Part shown: piece by piece, positions 25,283 to 34,388 of the stretch
How the letters are laid out: each line of letters starts with the position of its first letter
Numbering within the stretch: the first letter of the stretch is position 1
Source of the DNA: Marisediminitalea lipolytica
GTDB lineage: Bacteria; Pseudomonadota; Gammaproteobacteria; Enterobacterales; Alteromonadaceae
Direction of reading: 5' to 3'
DNA length: 64,000 nucleotides
Assembly (NCBI RefSeq): GCF_001758465.1
Contig: NZ_MJIC01000021.1
Coordinates: 62,001 to 126,000, forward strand
The notes under the pieces: model-generated
Databases searched by the model: none
What the model was told of the DNA's origin: nothing
Seen by the model: the letters and a program-made list of their open reading frames with translations, nothing else
Position numbers and translations under genes: made by a program

Positions 25283-26158
25283 ATGCGCGATCTGCCAATT
25301 AATCTGCTGCGTACCTTTATGGTGGTGGCCGATACCCTGAATCTGACTGAAGCCGCAAAAGTGTTGCACAAGGCTACGTCGACAGTGAGCATGCAACTTA
25401 ACCGGTTGGAGGAACTGGTTGCCAATCCGCTAATGGAAAGGGGGCAGCATGGCGTGCGCCTGACGGCCGCGGGGGTTCAGCTAACCACTCACGCCCGCCA
25501 ACTGCTTAACCTGCATGATCAGATTGTGGGCTCTTTTCAGAATATGGAAATTGATGGCACGGTGCGCCTGGGCAGTCACGACCAGTATGCCAGCCGAACT
25601 TTATCTCCGTTATTGCAGGAGTTTATTCTCAGTTATCCGGAAGCACAGTTAGAAGTGTTCTGTGATCACAGCCCTGATACTCTGTTACACAAACTGGACA
25701 AGGGTCAGCTGGACATTGCCCTGGTGGAGATGATGGCAGGTACATCCGGCGGCACCCGATTGCGCCGTGATGCGCTGGTGTGGGTAGGCTCCAGGGATCA
25801 CCATTTGCAAAGTTTGCCAATCCTGCCGTTAGCGGTATTTGACGAAGGTTGTTACCACCGTAGTCACGCTAAACGCGTGCTCGAAGAAGCCGGTATTCCC
25901 TATCGAATTGCTTTCACCAGTCAGAGTCGCGCAGGGGTTTTAGCTGCCGTTCGCGCCGGTGTTGGCATTGGTACTATCCCGCTGCATACGCTGGAAGATG
26001 ACTTACTGGTGCTCAATGAGGAATTGCCTGCACTACCGGAAACCGAAGTCGCCTTGTTTATGGGAAAAAAAGTTAATGAAGCGACCCGAAGACTGGAACA
26101 AATTATCCAGGACAGCCCACTGTTTAATCCACTGGGTGTTGCCCATCAGGAGAGCTAG
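25283..26158 (+). CDS. LysR-family transcriptional regulator
   Basis: A 291-residue regulator. The N-terminal winged helix-turn-helix includes NLTEAAKVLHKATSTVSMQL (residues 20-39) and the conserved LVANPLMERGQHGVRLTAAG wing. The C-terminal half is the periplasmic-binding-protein-like effector domain (GSHDQYASRTLSPLLQEF, then AGVLAAVRAGVGIGTIPL). It is divergent from the MFS gene and most likely activates or represses it in response to that transporter's substrate. Its 3' end faces the second chemoreceptor. Confidence 0.93.
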   Translation: MRDLPINLLRTFMVVADTLNLTEAAKVLHKATSTVSMQLNRLEELVANPLMERGQHGVRLTAAGVQLTTHARQLLNLHDQIVGSFQNMEIDGTVRLGSHDQYASRTLSPLLQEFILSYPEAQLEVFCDHSPDTLLHKLDKGQLDIALVEMMAGTSGGTRLRRDALVWVGSRDHHLQSLPILPLAVFDEGCYHRSHAKRVLEEAGIPYRIAFTSQSRAGVLAAVRAGVGIGTIPLHTLEDDLLVLNEELPALPETEVALFMGKKVNEATRRLEQIIQDSPLFNPLGVAHQES

Positions 26159-26226
26159 GGAACTTGTGGTTTACCTTTAATCCGGTTCACCAGCAAGCAG
26201 CCCCTCACTCCTTGCTCAGATAAGAC

Positions 26227-27654
26227 TCAGTGACCAGATACCAGACTTTTTAATTCTTGCGCCATTACTGCAAGATTATTGGTGGTCTGAACAATATGAT
26301 TTGAATACTCCTCAACCCCAGCCGCACTTTCTTTATTATTCACGGCGCTGTTGGAGAGGGATTGCACGGAGCTATTGATAGCGCCTAAGTTTTGCTGACT
26401 CTCATCGATGAGATTTTTAAGCGTATTAAACTGCTGATATATGTCTTCTACAGCCTGCAGAATATCCATTAACTGACTCCCTGCAGCACCAACAATATTA
26501 GCACCATCTTCTATGCTGGCGGTGGCCTGGGACAGACTCTTTTGGATCTCAATTGCGGCACTGTTACTTTGAGTTGCCAGAGTTCTAACCTCGTCAGCCA
26601 CTACCGCAAAGCCCCTGCCCTGCTCCCCTGCGCGGGCCGCCTCTATTGCGGCATTTAATGCCAGTAAGTTAGTCTGTTCCGCAATGCCTGAGATCATTGC
26701 CGCAGCGCGATTAATTTCCTGATTGTTTGCTTTAATTTCGTCCATGGAATTAATCGTTTGCGTAATAGCTTCGTGCCCCTTGGAGGCATTGTCTTTGGTG
26801 GTGCGCATAAGCCGGTTAACATCACTCACCACATTCACACTTTCCTGCATACTGTCTGTTACAGTACTGAGGTTATGGCTGGTTTGATTTGATGCTTCAA
26901 CTTGTTCCTCGGCCCGATTACGCAGTACACCAGAACTGTCTAAAATGGCTTTGGACGTTTGCCCCAGTTGTTCCGTTGCCGTCGCCAGTAACAGTGCATT
27001 TTTCTCCGCGCTTTTGACCATTTCTGTCATCTGCTTGCCGCTGCTCTCAGCTACCTGACGCATGGATTCAGCCTGTTCTATAGACGCTTTCGCTTGATTC
27101 TGGCTGGTTTGTCGCAAGTTTTCCATCAGGGCTATCATCACAACATTGGCAAAAATAGCACCACTGAGAAAAATAGTCTGAGCACCACTTGAGTCCTGCG
27201 TGTTAATTTCAGTTGGTGGCAGCATGCCGTTTATCTCAACGAAATAAGCAATAATTGTGGTAGATAAAATAAGTCCTCCCCAAATCACACCTTCTTTCAA
27301 ACCACAAAGTAAGATAGCTACTGCCGGGACCACTAATAACCATGGGGTAGAACCAGAGTAAACACCGCCGTTTTTAAACAACAAATATGCCTGAATCCAA
27401 AACAGGGCAGATGCCGCTGAAGTGGCCGCAAAGTTAACCGCACCGGACTTTAAAATGGCCAGCGACACAGCGAAGTGAAGCCCCACAAACAGACAGGCCA
27501 CGGCACTGTCGTTAGCACCGAAAAAGTAATACAGAAAAGCGTAAATCGCTGCAGCCGGGGTCAGGATTGCGCAGAACATCATGGTGAGAGTGGCTTTATG
27601 CTTTTGTGCTTCAGGCACTGAATCTGGCATAAAGAATTGGCTTAAGCGCTGCAT
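26227..27654 (-). CDS. Chemoreceptor with an all-membrane sensor
   Basis: A 475-residue methyl-accepting protein. In place of a periplasmic sensor it has six predicted membrane segments in the first ~180 residues (around 23-45, 50-68, 73-93, 98-118, 122-142 and 160-178). A short linker without an obvious HAMP follows, then the standard signalling hairpin (EQTNLLALNAAIEAARAGEQ, GRGFAVVADEVRTLATQSN). Such a layout fits sensing of membrane or cytoplasmic conditions, for example redox, energy state or a lipophilic ligand. No C-terminal pentapeptide is seen. The ligand is unknown. Confidence 0.85.
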   Translation of the reverse strand: MQRLSQFFMPDSVPEAQKHKATLTMMFCAILTPAAAIYAFLYYFFGANDSAVACLFVGLHFAVSLAILKSGAVNFAATSAASALFWIQAYLLFKNGGVYSGSTPWLLVVPAVAILLCGLKEGVIWGGLILSTTIIAYFVEINGMLPPTEINTQDSSGAQTIFLSGAIFANVVMIALMENLRQTSQNQAKASIEQAESMRQVAESSGKQMTEMVKSAEKNALLLATATEQLGQTSKAILDSSGVLRNRAEEQVEASNQTSHNLSTVTDSMQESVNVVSDVNRLMRTTKDNASKGHEAITQTINSMDEIKANNQEINRAAAMISGIAEQTNLLALNAAIEAARAGEQGRGFAVVADEVRTLATQSNSAAIEIQKSLSQATASIEDGANIVGAAGSQLMDILQAVEDIYQQFNTLKNLIDESQQNLGAINSSVQSLSNSAVNNKESAAGVEEYSNHIVQTTNNLAVMAQELKSLVSGH

Positions 27655-27912
27655 AGTTTGATGACCTGTACTGTGGCGTTAAAAAAGAATAGTCCGGGAT
27701 CCGCTGGTAACGGCCCAATTGTTAAACACATGTAAAAAATAGTGTGGAAATATTATTCAGTCAAATGAATAAGATACTTAATTTTGCCCCATTTTCAGCG
27801 CCTCTGTGTTTTGCGGAATAAAAACTTCCTGACTACATTCATGCAATACGCATTGTCACATGCAGAAATAGTCATTCTGTAAAAGTAATAACAAACAATA
27901 GAGGGCCACCCA

Positions 27913-28563
27913 ATGCAGAAACTTGGATATATCGCTGTTTTAACAGGGTTAAGTTTTTATTTGCCGACCCTGTCACATGCAGAAAATGGCGGGGCCTGGA
28001 CGATAAAATCCGGATTAAGTCTGATTATTTTTGATGAAAGCGCTGATGTCTTTTTAGGCGGTAATCAGGTACCAGGAGCTAGTTTTACCACTGATAATGA
28101 TCAGACGATCACGGCATCTTTAGACTATCGCTATAACGCTTCATGGTCGGTGGAAGTAACAGTAGGAATACCACCTGAGGCCACACTCAATGGCAGTGGC
28201 CCGTTAGATGGTCTTACACTGGGTAAAGTGACTTACGCACCGGCGACGCTAACGGCGTTGTATCATTTGCCAGCCATGTCAGAGAGTCTGGATTTTTATG
28301 TGGGCGGCGGTCTAAATTACACCATCGTTATGGATACTGAAGATGCGACAGTCACTAATTTTGAGGCAGATAATGCTTTTGCCATGACTGTTCAGGCGGG
28401 TGTTAATGGCAGTTTTAATCAAAGCAACCTGGGATGGTATCTGGATGCAAAATATATTGCGCTGGATACAGATGCCACGGGCTTTGTTGGGCCGGCCCCG
28501 GCAAAAGCCGATATTACGCTTAACCCACTGATTGTTACCGCAGGGCTAACCTACGCGTTTTAG
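27913..28563 (+). CDS. ompW: OmpW-family outer-membrane protein
   Basis: A 216-residue protein with a signal peptide (ending SHAENG, about residue 24) and an eight-stranded barrel pattern. Family fragments include GGAWTIKSGLSLI, NASWSVEVTVGIP, KVTYAPATLTALYHL and the last strand VTAGLTYAF with terminal Phe. OmpW proteins form narrow hydrophobic channels and respond to osmotic or redox stress. The ribosome site is AGAGGG. It is followed by a bidirectional terminator. The 258-bp region upstream to the chemoreceptor start is AT-rich and holds the two divergent promoters. Confidence 0.9.
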   Translation: MQKLGYIAVLTGLSFYLPTLSHAENGGAWTIKSGLSLIIFDESADVFLGGNQVPGASFTTDNDQTITASLDYRYNASWSVEVTVGIPPEATLNGSGPLDGLTLGKVTYAPATLTALYHLPAMSESLDFYVGGGLNYTIVMDTEDATVTNFEADNAFAMTVQAGVNGSFNQSNLGWYLDAKYIALDTDATGFVGPAPAKADITLNPLIVTAGLTYAF

Positions 28564-28574
28564 CCCACAAACCA

Positions 28575-28605
28575 AAAAGCCCGAACTCGGCTGTTCCGGG
28601 CTTTT
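28575..28605. terminator. Bidirectional intrinsic terminator
   Basis: AAAAGCCCG...CGGGCTTTT, a 9-bp stem with A- and T-runs on both sides, 12 bp after ompW and 41 bp before the convergent stop of the M20 gene. It should terminate both genes. Confidence 0.88.
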
Positions 28606-28645
28606 ATTTTGCGTTATTTGCTGTTTGCGATTTCGTAATTTACCC

Positions 28646-29977
28646 TTACTCCGGTTTTGCCAACACTTTCATCGTTGCCAACGTTAACGCTTCAGTGGCG
28701 GTAGTGATGACTTTCTCAGCATCTGGTGCCCAAAACGGGCTGTGTAATGACGGTAACGCTGTTTCACCGCTTTGGGCAGCGTCCCAATTTGCTTTGGGTA
28801 CGCCACCAACCCAGAACAGCAGGCTTTTAATCGACTTGTCAGCACGGTAATAGCGGGCAAAGTCCTCTCCCGCCATGGTGGGCGGTTGCCGGGTCACCTT
28901 CTCATCACCCAGATGAGATTTAAAATACGTAGCAATTTCCTCGGCAAATTCTGGGGCATTAAATGCCGCTGGCGTGTATTCATCTTTCACAATAACTTCA
29001 GGCAGCATGTCATCCGGCATACCGGCAGCAATACCTTCGCCTCTGGCAATACGCGCTATACCGTCCAGCAGTTGCTTGCGGGAAGCATCAGAATAGCTTC
29101 TTACCGTTAACAGCAGCGTTGCTTTGTCCGAAATAATATTGTGCTTTGAACCAGCGATAAAACTGCCTACGGTAACAACGGCTGAATCGAGTGGGTCCAA
29201 CTCCCGGCTGACTAATGTTTGCAGCGACGAAACAATGCGACTGCCAAGTACCACCGGATCTTTGGTTGCCTGCGGATAGGCACCATGGCCGCCAATACCT
29301 TTTACGATAATATCCACACTATCCACGTTGGCAAAGGTAAAGCCAGGGGTATAACCGATTACACCTGCAGGGATAGCTGCCGAGTTATGGAAAGCAAAGG
29401 CATAATCAGGTTTTGGGAAGCGCTCATAAAGGCCATCCGCCAGCATATCCCGCGCGCCCTTACCACGCTCCTCCGCAGGCTGTAAAATCATAACCACCGT
29501 ACCCGACCACTGCGCTTTAAACTTCACCAGTTGCAGCGCAGTGCCATACCAGCCAGACATATGGGTATCATGGGCACAGGCATGCATTACCCCGGATTCC
29601 ACGCCTTCATCTGTCGTAGCGGTAATTTTTGAAGCAAACGGCAATCCGGTTTGCTCCACCACCGGCAATCCGTCCATATCGGCACGAATTAACACCACTG
29701 GGCCCGGACCATTTTTCAGCACCGCCACAACACCGGTACCGCCTATTTTTTCGGTCACCTCAAAGCCAAGCTCTCTGGCCTTATTTGCGAGAAACTTTGC
29801 CGTTTTCACTTCATGACCACTGAGTTCAGGATTAGCATGAAGGTACTTGTACATGCTCATAAGCTGAGGAAGATCATCCTGCACAGCCTGTTTAAGTGGA
29901 ACAGTTTCAGCCTGTACCAAGCCACTGCCAAGCCCAAGTATCGCCAGGCATAAAGCCACTTTCGTTAATTTCTTCAT
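28646..29977 (-). CDS. M20-family amidohydrolase/peptidase, exported
   Basis: A 443-residue hydrolase with a signal peptide (KKLTKVALCLAILGLGSGLV, cut near AETV). The M20D metal motifs are visible: IRADMDGLPVVEQTGLPF, HACAHDTHMSGWYG (around residues 132-145), ILQPAEERGKGARDML and the C-terminal MAGEDFARYY. This group removes acyl or amino-acid groups from conjugates (hippurate or indole-acetyl amino acids, N-acyl amino acids) or peptides. The signal peptide places it in the periplasm. AAGGAG precedes the ATG. It is divergent from the TonB receptor across a region with a long palindrome, which suggests common regulation. Confidence 0.88.
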   Translation of the reverse strand: MKKLTKVALCLAILGLGSGLVQAETVPLKQAVQDDLPQLMSMYKYLHANPELSGHEVKTAKFLANKARELGFEVTEKIGGTGVVAVLKNGPGPVVLIRADMDGLPVVEQTGLPFASKITATTDEGVESGVMHACAHDTHMSGWYGTALQLVKFKAQWSGTVVMILQPAEERGKGARDMLADGLYERFPKPDYAFAFHNSAAIPAGVIGYTPGFTFANVDSVDIIVKGIGGHGAYPQATKDPVVLGSRIVSSLQTLVSRELDPLDSAVVTVGSFIAGSKHNIISDKATLLLTVRSYSDASRKQLLDGIARIARGEGIAAGMPDDMLPEVIVKDEYTPAAFNAPEFAEEIATYFKSHLGDEKVTRQPPTMAGEDFARYYRADKSIKSLLFWVGGVPKANWDAAQSGETALPSLHSPFWAPDAEKVITTATEALTLATMKVLAKPE

Positions 29978-30281
29978 TACGGGATCTCCTTGTATTTTAA
30001 AACAATACCCTAGTGTGAATGATGATGAAACCGTAAAGCGCTGGACGTCAGTGTGGTTAGTAAAAATTTATTATCAGTTATATCTACCGGTAGGTTTTAT
30101 TAATAGCAACCAACCGACGCTAGAACCTTTGTAAACGGCACACAGTCTTGCCCCCGCTCTAACGTCATTTCCGTGTATTTTTGAACGATCGGTCAAACAT
30201 TTTGAACGCTCTGCACATCCTTCTTGGCCTGACCCGAAATACACTGTTTTCTGACAACAAAGATAAAGCAGGAAACACGAC
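29978..30281. other. 304-bp divergent promoter region of the M20 and TonB genes
   Basis: It holds both start regions. The most striking element is an 18-bp near-perfect palindrome at 30180-30197 (TTTGA-A-CGATCG-G-TCAAA) with a second TTTGAACG half-site at 30201-30208. No coding frame of interest is present. A minus-strand open frame over 30074-30283 has no protein-like features. Confidence 0.5.
30180..30197. promoter_or_regulatory. Near-perfect 18-bp palindrome, probable operator
   Basis: TTTGAACGATCGGTCAAA is symmetric except for one position on each arm. Its CGATCG core and TGA/TCA arms resemble TetR-type operators. The half-site TTTGAACG recurs 3 bp downstream. The regulator is unknown; none of the local regulators is adjacent to it. 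Confidence 0.45.
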
Positions 30282-33203
30282 ATGTATCAGTTAAAACATC
30301 TGTCTCACGCAGTTAAACAAGCTTTGCTGGTGGGAAGTCTCTCGGTACTCTCTATGCAAGTTTATGCCCAGGAGTCTGCTCCCGACAAGAATGCCGATGA
30401 CGCCAGTATCGAAAAGATTGAAGTTACCGGTTCGCGAATTAAACGGGCAGAACTTACTTCACCTGCGCCGGTTCTTTCTGTTGATGCTGCCGAAATTGCT
30501 CGATTTGGTAATCCGGACCTGGGTAGCATTCTGGCCGAGCTGCCGGCCATCGGCGCTAGTGCAACGCTCATCGGCAATAATAACATTAACGAGAATGCAG
30601 GTTTAAGCTCTCCCGATTTACGTGGATTGGGTGAAAACCGCACACTCACCCTGGTTAACGGCAAACGCCATGTGGCCGGTTCGCCATTTAGCAGTGCGAT
30701 AGATACTGGCTCTATACCTAATGCGTTGATCGAACGTATCGACGTGATTACCGGGGGAGCATCGGCGGTTTACGGTTCAGACGCGGTGTCGGGTGTTATA
30801 AACATTGTTTTACGAGACGATTTCGAAGGTGTTGAGTTTCGCGCCAGTGGCAATACTGATACCCAAGGGATCGGCAACGATACCTACAATTTCGGTGTCT
30901 TAGTGGGGAGTAATTTTGATGATGAACGAGGAAACATTACTTTTTACGCCGAACGCAGCCAAATTAATGAAGTGCTGATCCCAGAGCTTCAGCAAGCGGC
31001 AAACTGGGGGTCTTATATTAACCCGGATGATACAGGCGAGGATGACGGTATTCCTGATCGCCTGCGGGCACAGAATGTGGGGTCTGAATTCATAAACCGC
31101 TTTACTGTTATTAACCCTTTTGGCGGCGGACCACGGTTAACCTTTACACCAGATGGAACCCCCTTTACCCAGGTGTCGCGCAACTTTGATAACAGTTTTG
31201 CCTTTGGTACCTTTGATCAGCCCTACGAATCTGTCTTTTTTGGCGAAGATTACGAAAACTATATTCCTGATCAGGAAACCACTACTCTGGCCAGTACCTT
31301 TCGTTATGACATTACCAATAACGTGCGTTTTTATGGCGATATCAAATATATCGAAAAAGACATTGAGCAGCAGTTTCAACCCTCGTTCCGTTTTGGCGGA
31401 ATTTCTTTTAACGCCACTGACAACCCCTATTTACCAGAAGCTGCCAGAGCTGAGTTATTTGCCAATGGTCAAACCGGCGACGTAGAGATTTCCCGCTTCT
31501 TCGACGATATTGGTAATCGCTCCGCGGCAAACGATAGAGAACTGTTCCGAGTAATTGGTGGCTTTGATGGCTACTTCTCACTAGGCGGCACAGACTTTGA
31601 CTACGATGTATTTTACACCTATGGCGAAACCTCAAACACCCGCCGAACGCTTAACGATCTTATCCCGGGAAATCTCAATGCAGCACTTGATGCTGTGATC
31701 GATCCAGCCACAGGCAATATTGCCTGCCGTAGCCAGGTTCCAGAAGCTCAAGGGGAAGGCTACGAAGATCCGAGTACCGTTAATCCAGAAAATTGTGCTC
31801 CTTTTAATCCCTTTGGATTTGGCCAGGGATCAGCTGAAGCGTACGATTTTATTTCCGGAGATGTAGAAAGAAAAGACGAAATTGAACAAACGGTTTTTGG
31901 TGGTTCATTATCGTTTGATTCCAGTGCTTACTTTGAATTACCAGGTGGGCCATTAGCCTTTGCTGTTGGCTATGAATACCGCGAAGAAAAAGTCAGTACG
32001 ACTACTGATGAACTCACCAAACAAGGTGTATATACCAATGCTGCCACCCCTGACTCCTCAGGTTCATTTGATGTTGACGAATTTTTTATCGAAATTAGTG
32101 CACCGCTGATTAAAGACATGTTCTTACTCCAGGAACTTACTTTAGATGCCGCATTCCGTAGTGCCGATTACTCGCATGCTGGTAACGCAGATGCCTGGCA
32201 ACTAGGGTTTATGTGGGCACCGATTGAAGATGTACGAATTCGTGGAACCGTGAGTGAAGCGGTACGTGCACCAAATGTAGATGAAGCATTCAGCCCACAA
32301 TCCCCGGGCTTTGAAAACATAAATGACCCTTGCGATGTCGATAACATCAATGATGACCCTGACCGCGCTGCGAACTGTTTGGCACTGGGGATCCCTGCCG
32401 GCTTTGAAGCCAATGATAACGTAAGTATTGATATCCTTTCTGGTGGCAACCCTGACCTATTCTCGGAAACCAGCAAATCAAAAACGGTTGGCGTAGTGTG
32501 GACCCCTGCCTTCATCGATAACTTTTCACTTACGCTCGACTGGTATGAAATTGATATTCAGGATGCGATTAATGCCGTTGATGCGCAGGATATTCTGGAT
32601 AACTGCGTAGACGCAACCGGAGGCCCGGATCAAAGCTTCTGTAATCAGATAGATCGTAATGCCGAAAATAACGTGGAATTGGTACGTTCAGGCTTTGTTA
32701 ATGCGTCTGCAATTTACACCTCCGGCGTAGAGTTTCAGTTACGTTACCAAGCCGAATTGGCTGCGCTTAGTTTACCGGGTGAAATCCGCCTGAACCTGCA
32801 AGGTAACAAAGTGAACGATTTAGAAACCTTCGAATTTCAGGATCGCCCCGACGAAATCAATGTTGATGTAGGTGAAGTCGGCAATCCTGAGTATCAGTTG
32901 CGCACCGTGCTGGACTACCACCTTGGTGACTGGGTATTAAATCACACGAGTCGGTTTATCGACCGCGTGGCCACTTTTGATGTGTCGCCTGGTGCAGATA
33001 CACCGGAAGATTTATCGCCAGCATTTATTGGTTCTATCTGGACTCATGATTTTGCAGTCAGGTATCTCGCTACCGACAATGTTGAAATGAGCGTTGGTTT
33101 ACGTAACGCCTTTAACAAAATCCCACCGGGTTACACCTTTGATCCACTCTATGACCTGGTTGGACGCAGAGTTAACGCCTCCGTGGTAGTACGCTTCGAG
33201 TAA
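30282..33203 (+). CDS. TonB-dependent outer-membrane receptor
   Basis: A 973-residue receptor: signal peptide (ending QVYAQES, near residue 30), then a plug domain with the near-N-terminal IEKIEVTGSRIKRAE TonB-box-like segment and plug motifs RTLTLVNGKRH and IERIDVITGGASAVYGSDA, followed by a 22-stranded barrel. Acidic loops are frequent (many Asp/Glu), as in receptors for cationic or calcium-bridged ligands. The sequence type (large, with GGASAVYG) is common for receptors of peptides, oligosaccharides or plant-type compounds in Alteromonadales. The final strand ends VVVRFE, one residue after the usual aromatic. Ligand unknown; the divergent amidohydrolase suggests an acyl-amino-acid or peptide-like substrate. 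Confidence 0.92.
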   Translation: MYQLKHLSHAVKQALLVGSLSVLSMQVYAQESAPDKNADDASIEKIEVTGSRIKRAELTSPAPVLSVDAAEIARFGNPDLGSILAELPAIGASATLIGNNNINENAGLSSPDLRGLGENRTLTLVNGKRHVAGSPFSSAIDTGSIPNALIERIDVITGGASAVYGSDAVSGVINIVLRDDFEGVEFRASGNTDTQGIGNDTYNFGVLVGSNFDDERGNITFYAERSQINEVLIPELQQAANWGSYINPDDTGEDDGIPDRLRAQNVGSEFINRFTVINPFGGGPRLTFTPDGTPFTQVSRNFDNSFAFGTFDQPYESVFFGEDYENYIPDQETTTLASTFRYDITNNVRFYGDIKYIEKDIEQQFQPSFRFGGISFNATDNPYLPEAARAELFANGQTGDVEISRFFDDIGNRSAANDRELFRVIGGFDGYFSLGGTDFDYDVFYTYGETSNTRRTLNDLIPGNLNAALDAVIDPATGNIACRSQVPEAQGEGYEDPSTVNPENCAPFNPFGFGQGSAEAYDFISGDVERKDEIEQTVFGGSLSFDSSAYFELPGGPLAFAVGYEYREEKVSTTTDELTKQGVYTNAATPDSSGSFDVDEFFIEISAPLIKDMFLLQELTLDAAFRSADYSHAGNADAWQLGFMWAPIEDVRIRGTVSEAVRAPNVDEAFSPQSPGFENINDPCDVDNINDDPDRAANCLALGIPAGFEANDNVSIDILSGGNPDLFSETSKSKTVGVVWTPAFIDNFSLTLDWYEIDIQDAINAVDAQDILDNCVDATGGPDQSFCNQIDRNAENNVELVRSGFVNASAIYTSGVEFQLRYQAELAALSLPGEIRLNLQGNKVNDLETFEFQDRPDEINVDVGEVGNPEYQLRTVLDYHLGDWVLNHTSRFIDRVATFDVSPGADTPEDLSPAFIGSIWTHDFAVRYLATDNVEMSVGLRNAFNKIPPGYTFDPLYDLVGRRVNASVVVRFE

Positions 33204-33232
33204 GCCGTACTACTATCTCCCTGGATGGCATT

Positions 33233-33264
33233 GCCCGCTAATAATTCTGTTAGCGGGCTTTTTT
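33233..33264 (+). terminator. Intrinsic terminator of the TonB receptor gene
   Basis: GCCCGCTAA / TTAGCGGGC, a 9-bp stem with an 8-base loop and a T6 tail, 30 bp after the receptor stop. Confidence 0.88.
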
Positions 33265-33422
33265 ATGTCTGTAAAAAAGAACAGTAAAGATAGGAAGAGT
33301 TGGTGTTTGCAGTACAAATCTAGTCTTCGACAAACGCACGTTAAACAAGGCGTGCCAATTTTAGCCTGATAGCCAGATCACAGAGGCGATACCAGGATTA
33401 CCACAATATTGAATTGATAAAG

Positions 33423-34388
33423 CTAATTATTTTGCGCGAGTTTTCTAACCGCGCCCGGAGTTTGTCCTTTGGCTTTCTTAAATGCCCGGGAAAATGCTGA
33501 TTCAGACTGATAGCCTGCATCCAGCGCAATAGATAGGATAGAATCATCAGAATATTGTAATGCTGTAAACGCCTGATCCATTCTACATGCGGTGAGAAAA
33601 TCCATGGGTGAATGCCCCACCAAATCTTTAAATTGCACCGCAAAACTGGTGCGCGACATGCCTACCTTTTTGGCCAGTTTTTCTAGTGTCCATGCCGCTG
33701 ATGGCGCATCTCGCAGCATCTGCATGGCGTTGGCTATACGTTGGTCATTCAAATAACGAATCTGTGAATCAGGTATAGACGATACACAGTTACAGCATTC
33801 TTTGAGTACACTCATCATTAACACATCAGCCAGTTGGGTAATTACACTTCCAGCAGGTTTTTCGTTTTCTTGAGTCTCTCTCATAATAAGTTCACTAAAA
33901 TACCTGATTAACTTACTACTGTGATGTGCTGTCGTTCGAATGAGCAAATAATCGGGCAACGTGGTAAACAGCGTTCGATTTTCAGCTTCGCTGAGGCTTA
34001 TAACGCCACAAAGCAAATTGGTTGTATAACCGCCCCCGTTTAATTCCAGCGTACGATAACCTTCAGAAACGAACTTAAGAGGCAGCTTATCAAATGGAAT
34101 GGCAGAACAATCCAAACTGCTACAAATGACATGTGCCATACCAGGTTTAAATAATAAAATATCACCACTGTGAAGTGTGATAATTTGCTCCCTGGTGCTC
34201 ACTCTGGCCACGCCGCCGGTATTAAAATGAAATTGCATACCATCAGTGTTGACGGGCACGTCGATTGACCATGGGGCTCGCAAGGTACTATTTAAATACC
34301 TGACCTCTCCCATGGAAATTCGTCCTAAAAGATGACGAAGACCGCTCAAAACTGTTGTGAGTTTTGGTCTTTCGGATTTTAAAAGCAC
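33423..34388 (-). CDS. AraC-family transcriptional regulator (cupin sensor)
   Basis: A 321-residue regulator with an N-terminal cupin-type sensor domain (HFNTGGVARV..., then LHSGDILLFKPGMAHVI at about residues 72-88) and a C-terminal AraC domain (TLEKLAKKVGMSRTSFAVQF and SILSIALDAGYQSESAFSRA). I took the GTG at 34388 because GGAGA lies just upstream and the cupin fold starts immediately; an internal ATG at 34313 would cut the domain. The gene converges on the TonB receptor and could regulate it. It has the same architecture as the truncated regulator at 1-448. Confidence 0.88.
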   Translation of the reverse strand: MLLKSERPKLTTVLSGLRHLLGRISMGEVRYLNSTLRAPWSIDVPVNTDGMQFHFNTGGVARVSTREQIITLHSGDILLFKPGMAHVICSSLDCSAIPFDKLPLKFVSEGYRTLELNGGGYTTNLLCGVISLSEAENRTLFTTLPDYLLIRTTAHHSSKLIRYFSELIMRETQENEKPAGSVITQLADVLMMSVLKECCNCVSSIPDSQIRYLNDQRIANAMQMLRDAPSAAWTLEKLAKKVGMSRTSFAVQFKDLVGHSPMDFLTACRMDQAFTALQYSDDSILSIALDAGYQSESAFSRAFKKAKGQTPGAVRKLAQNN

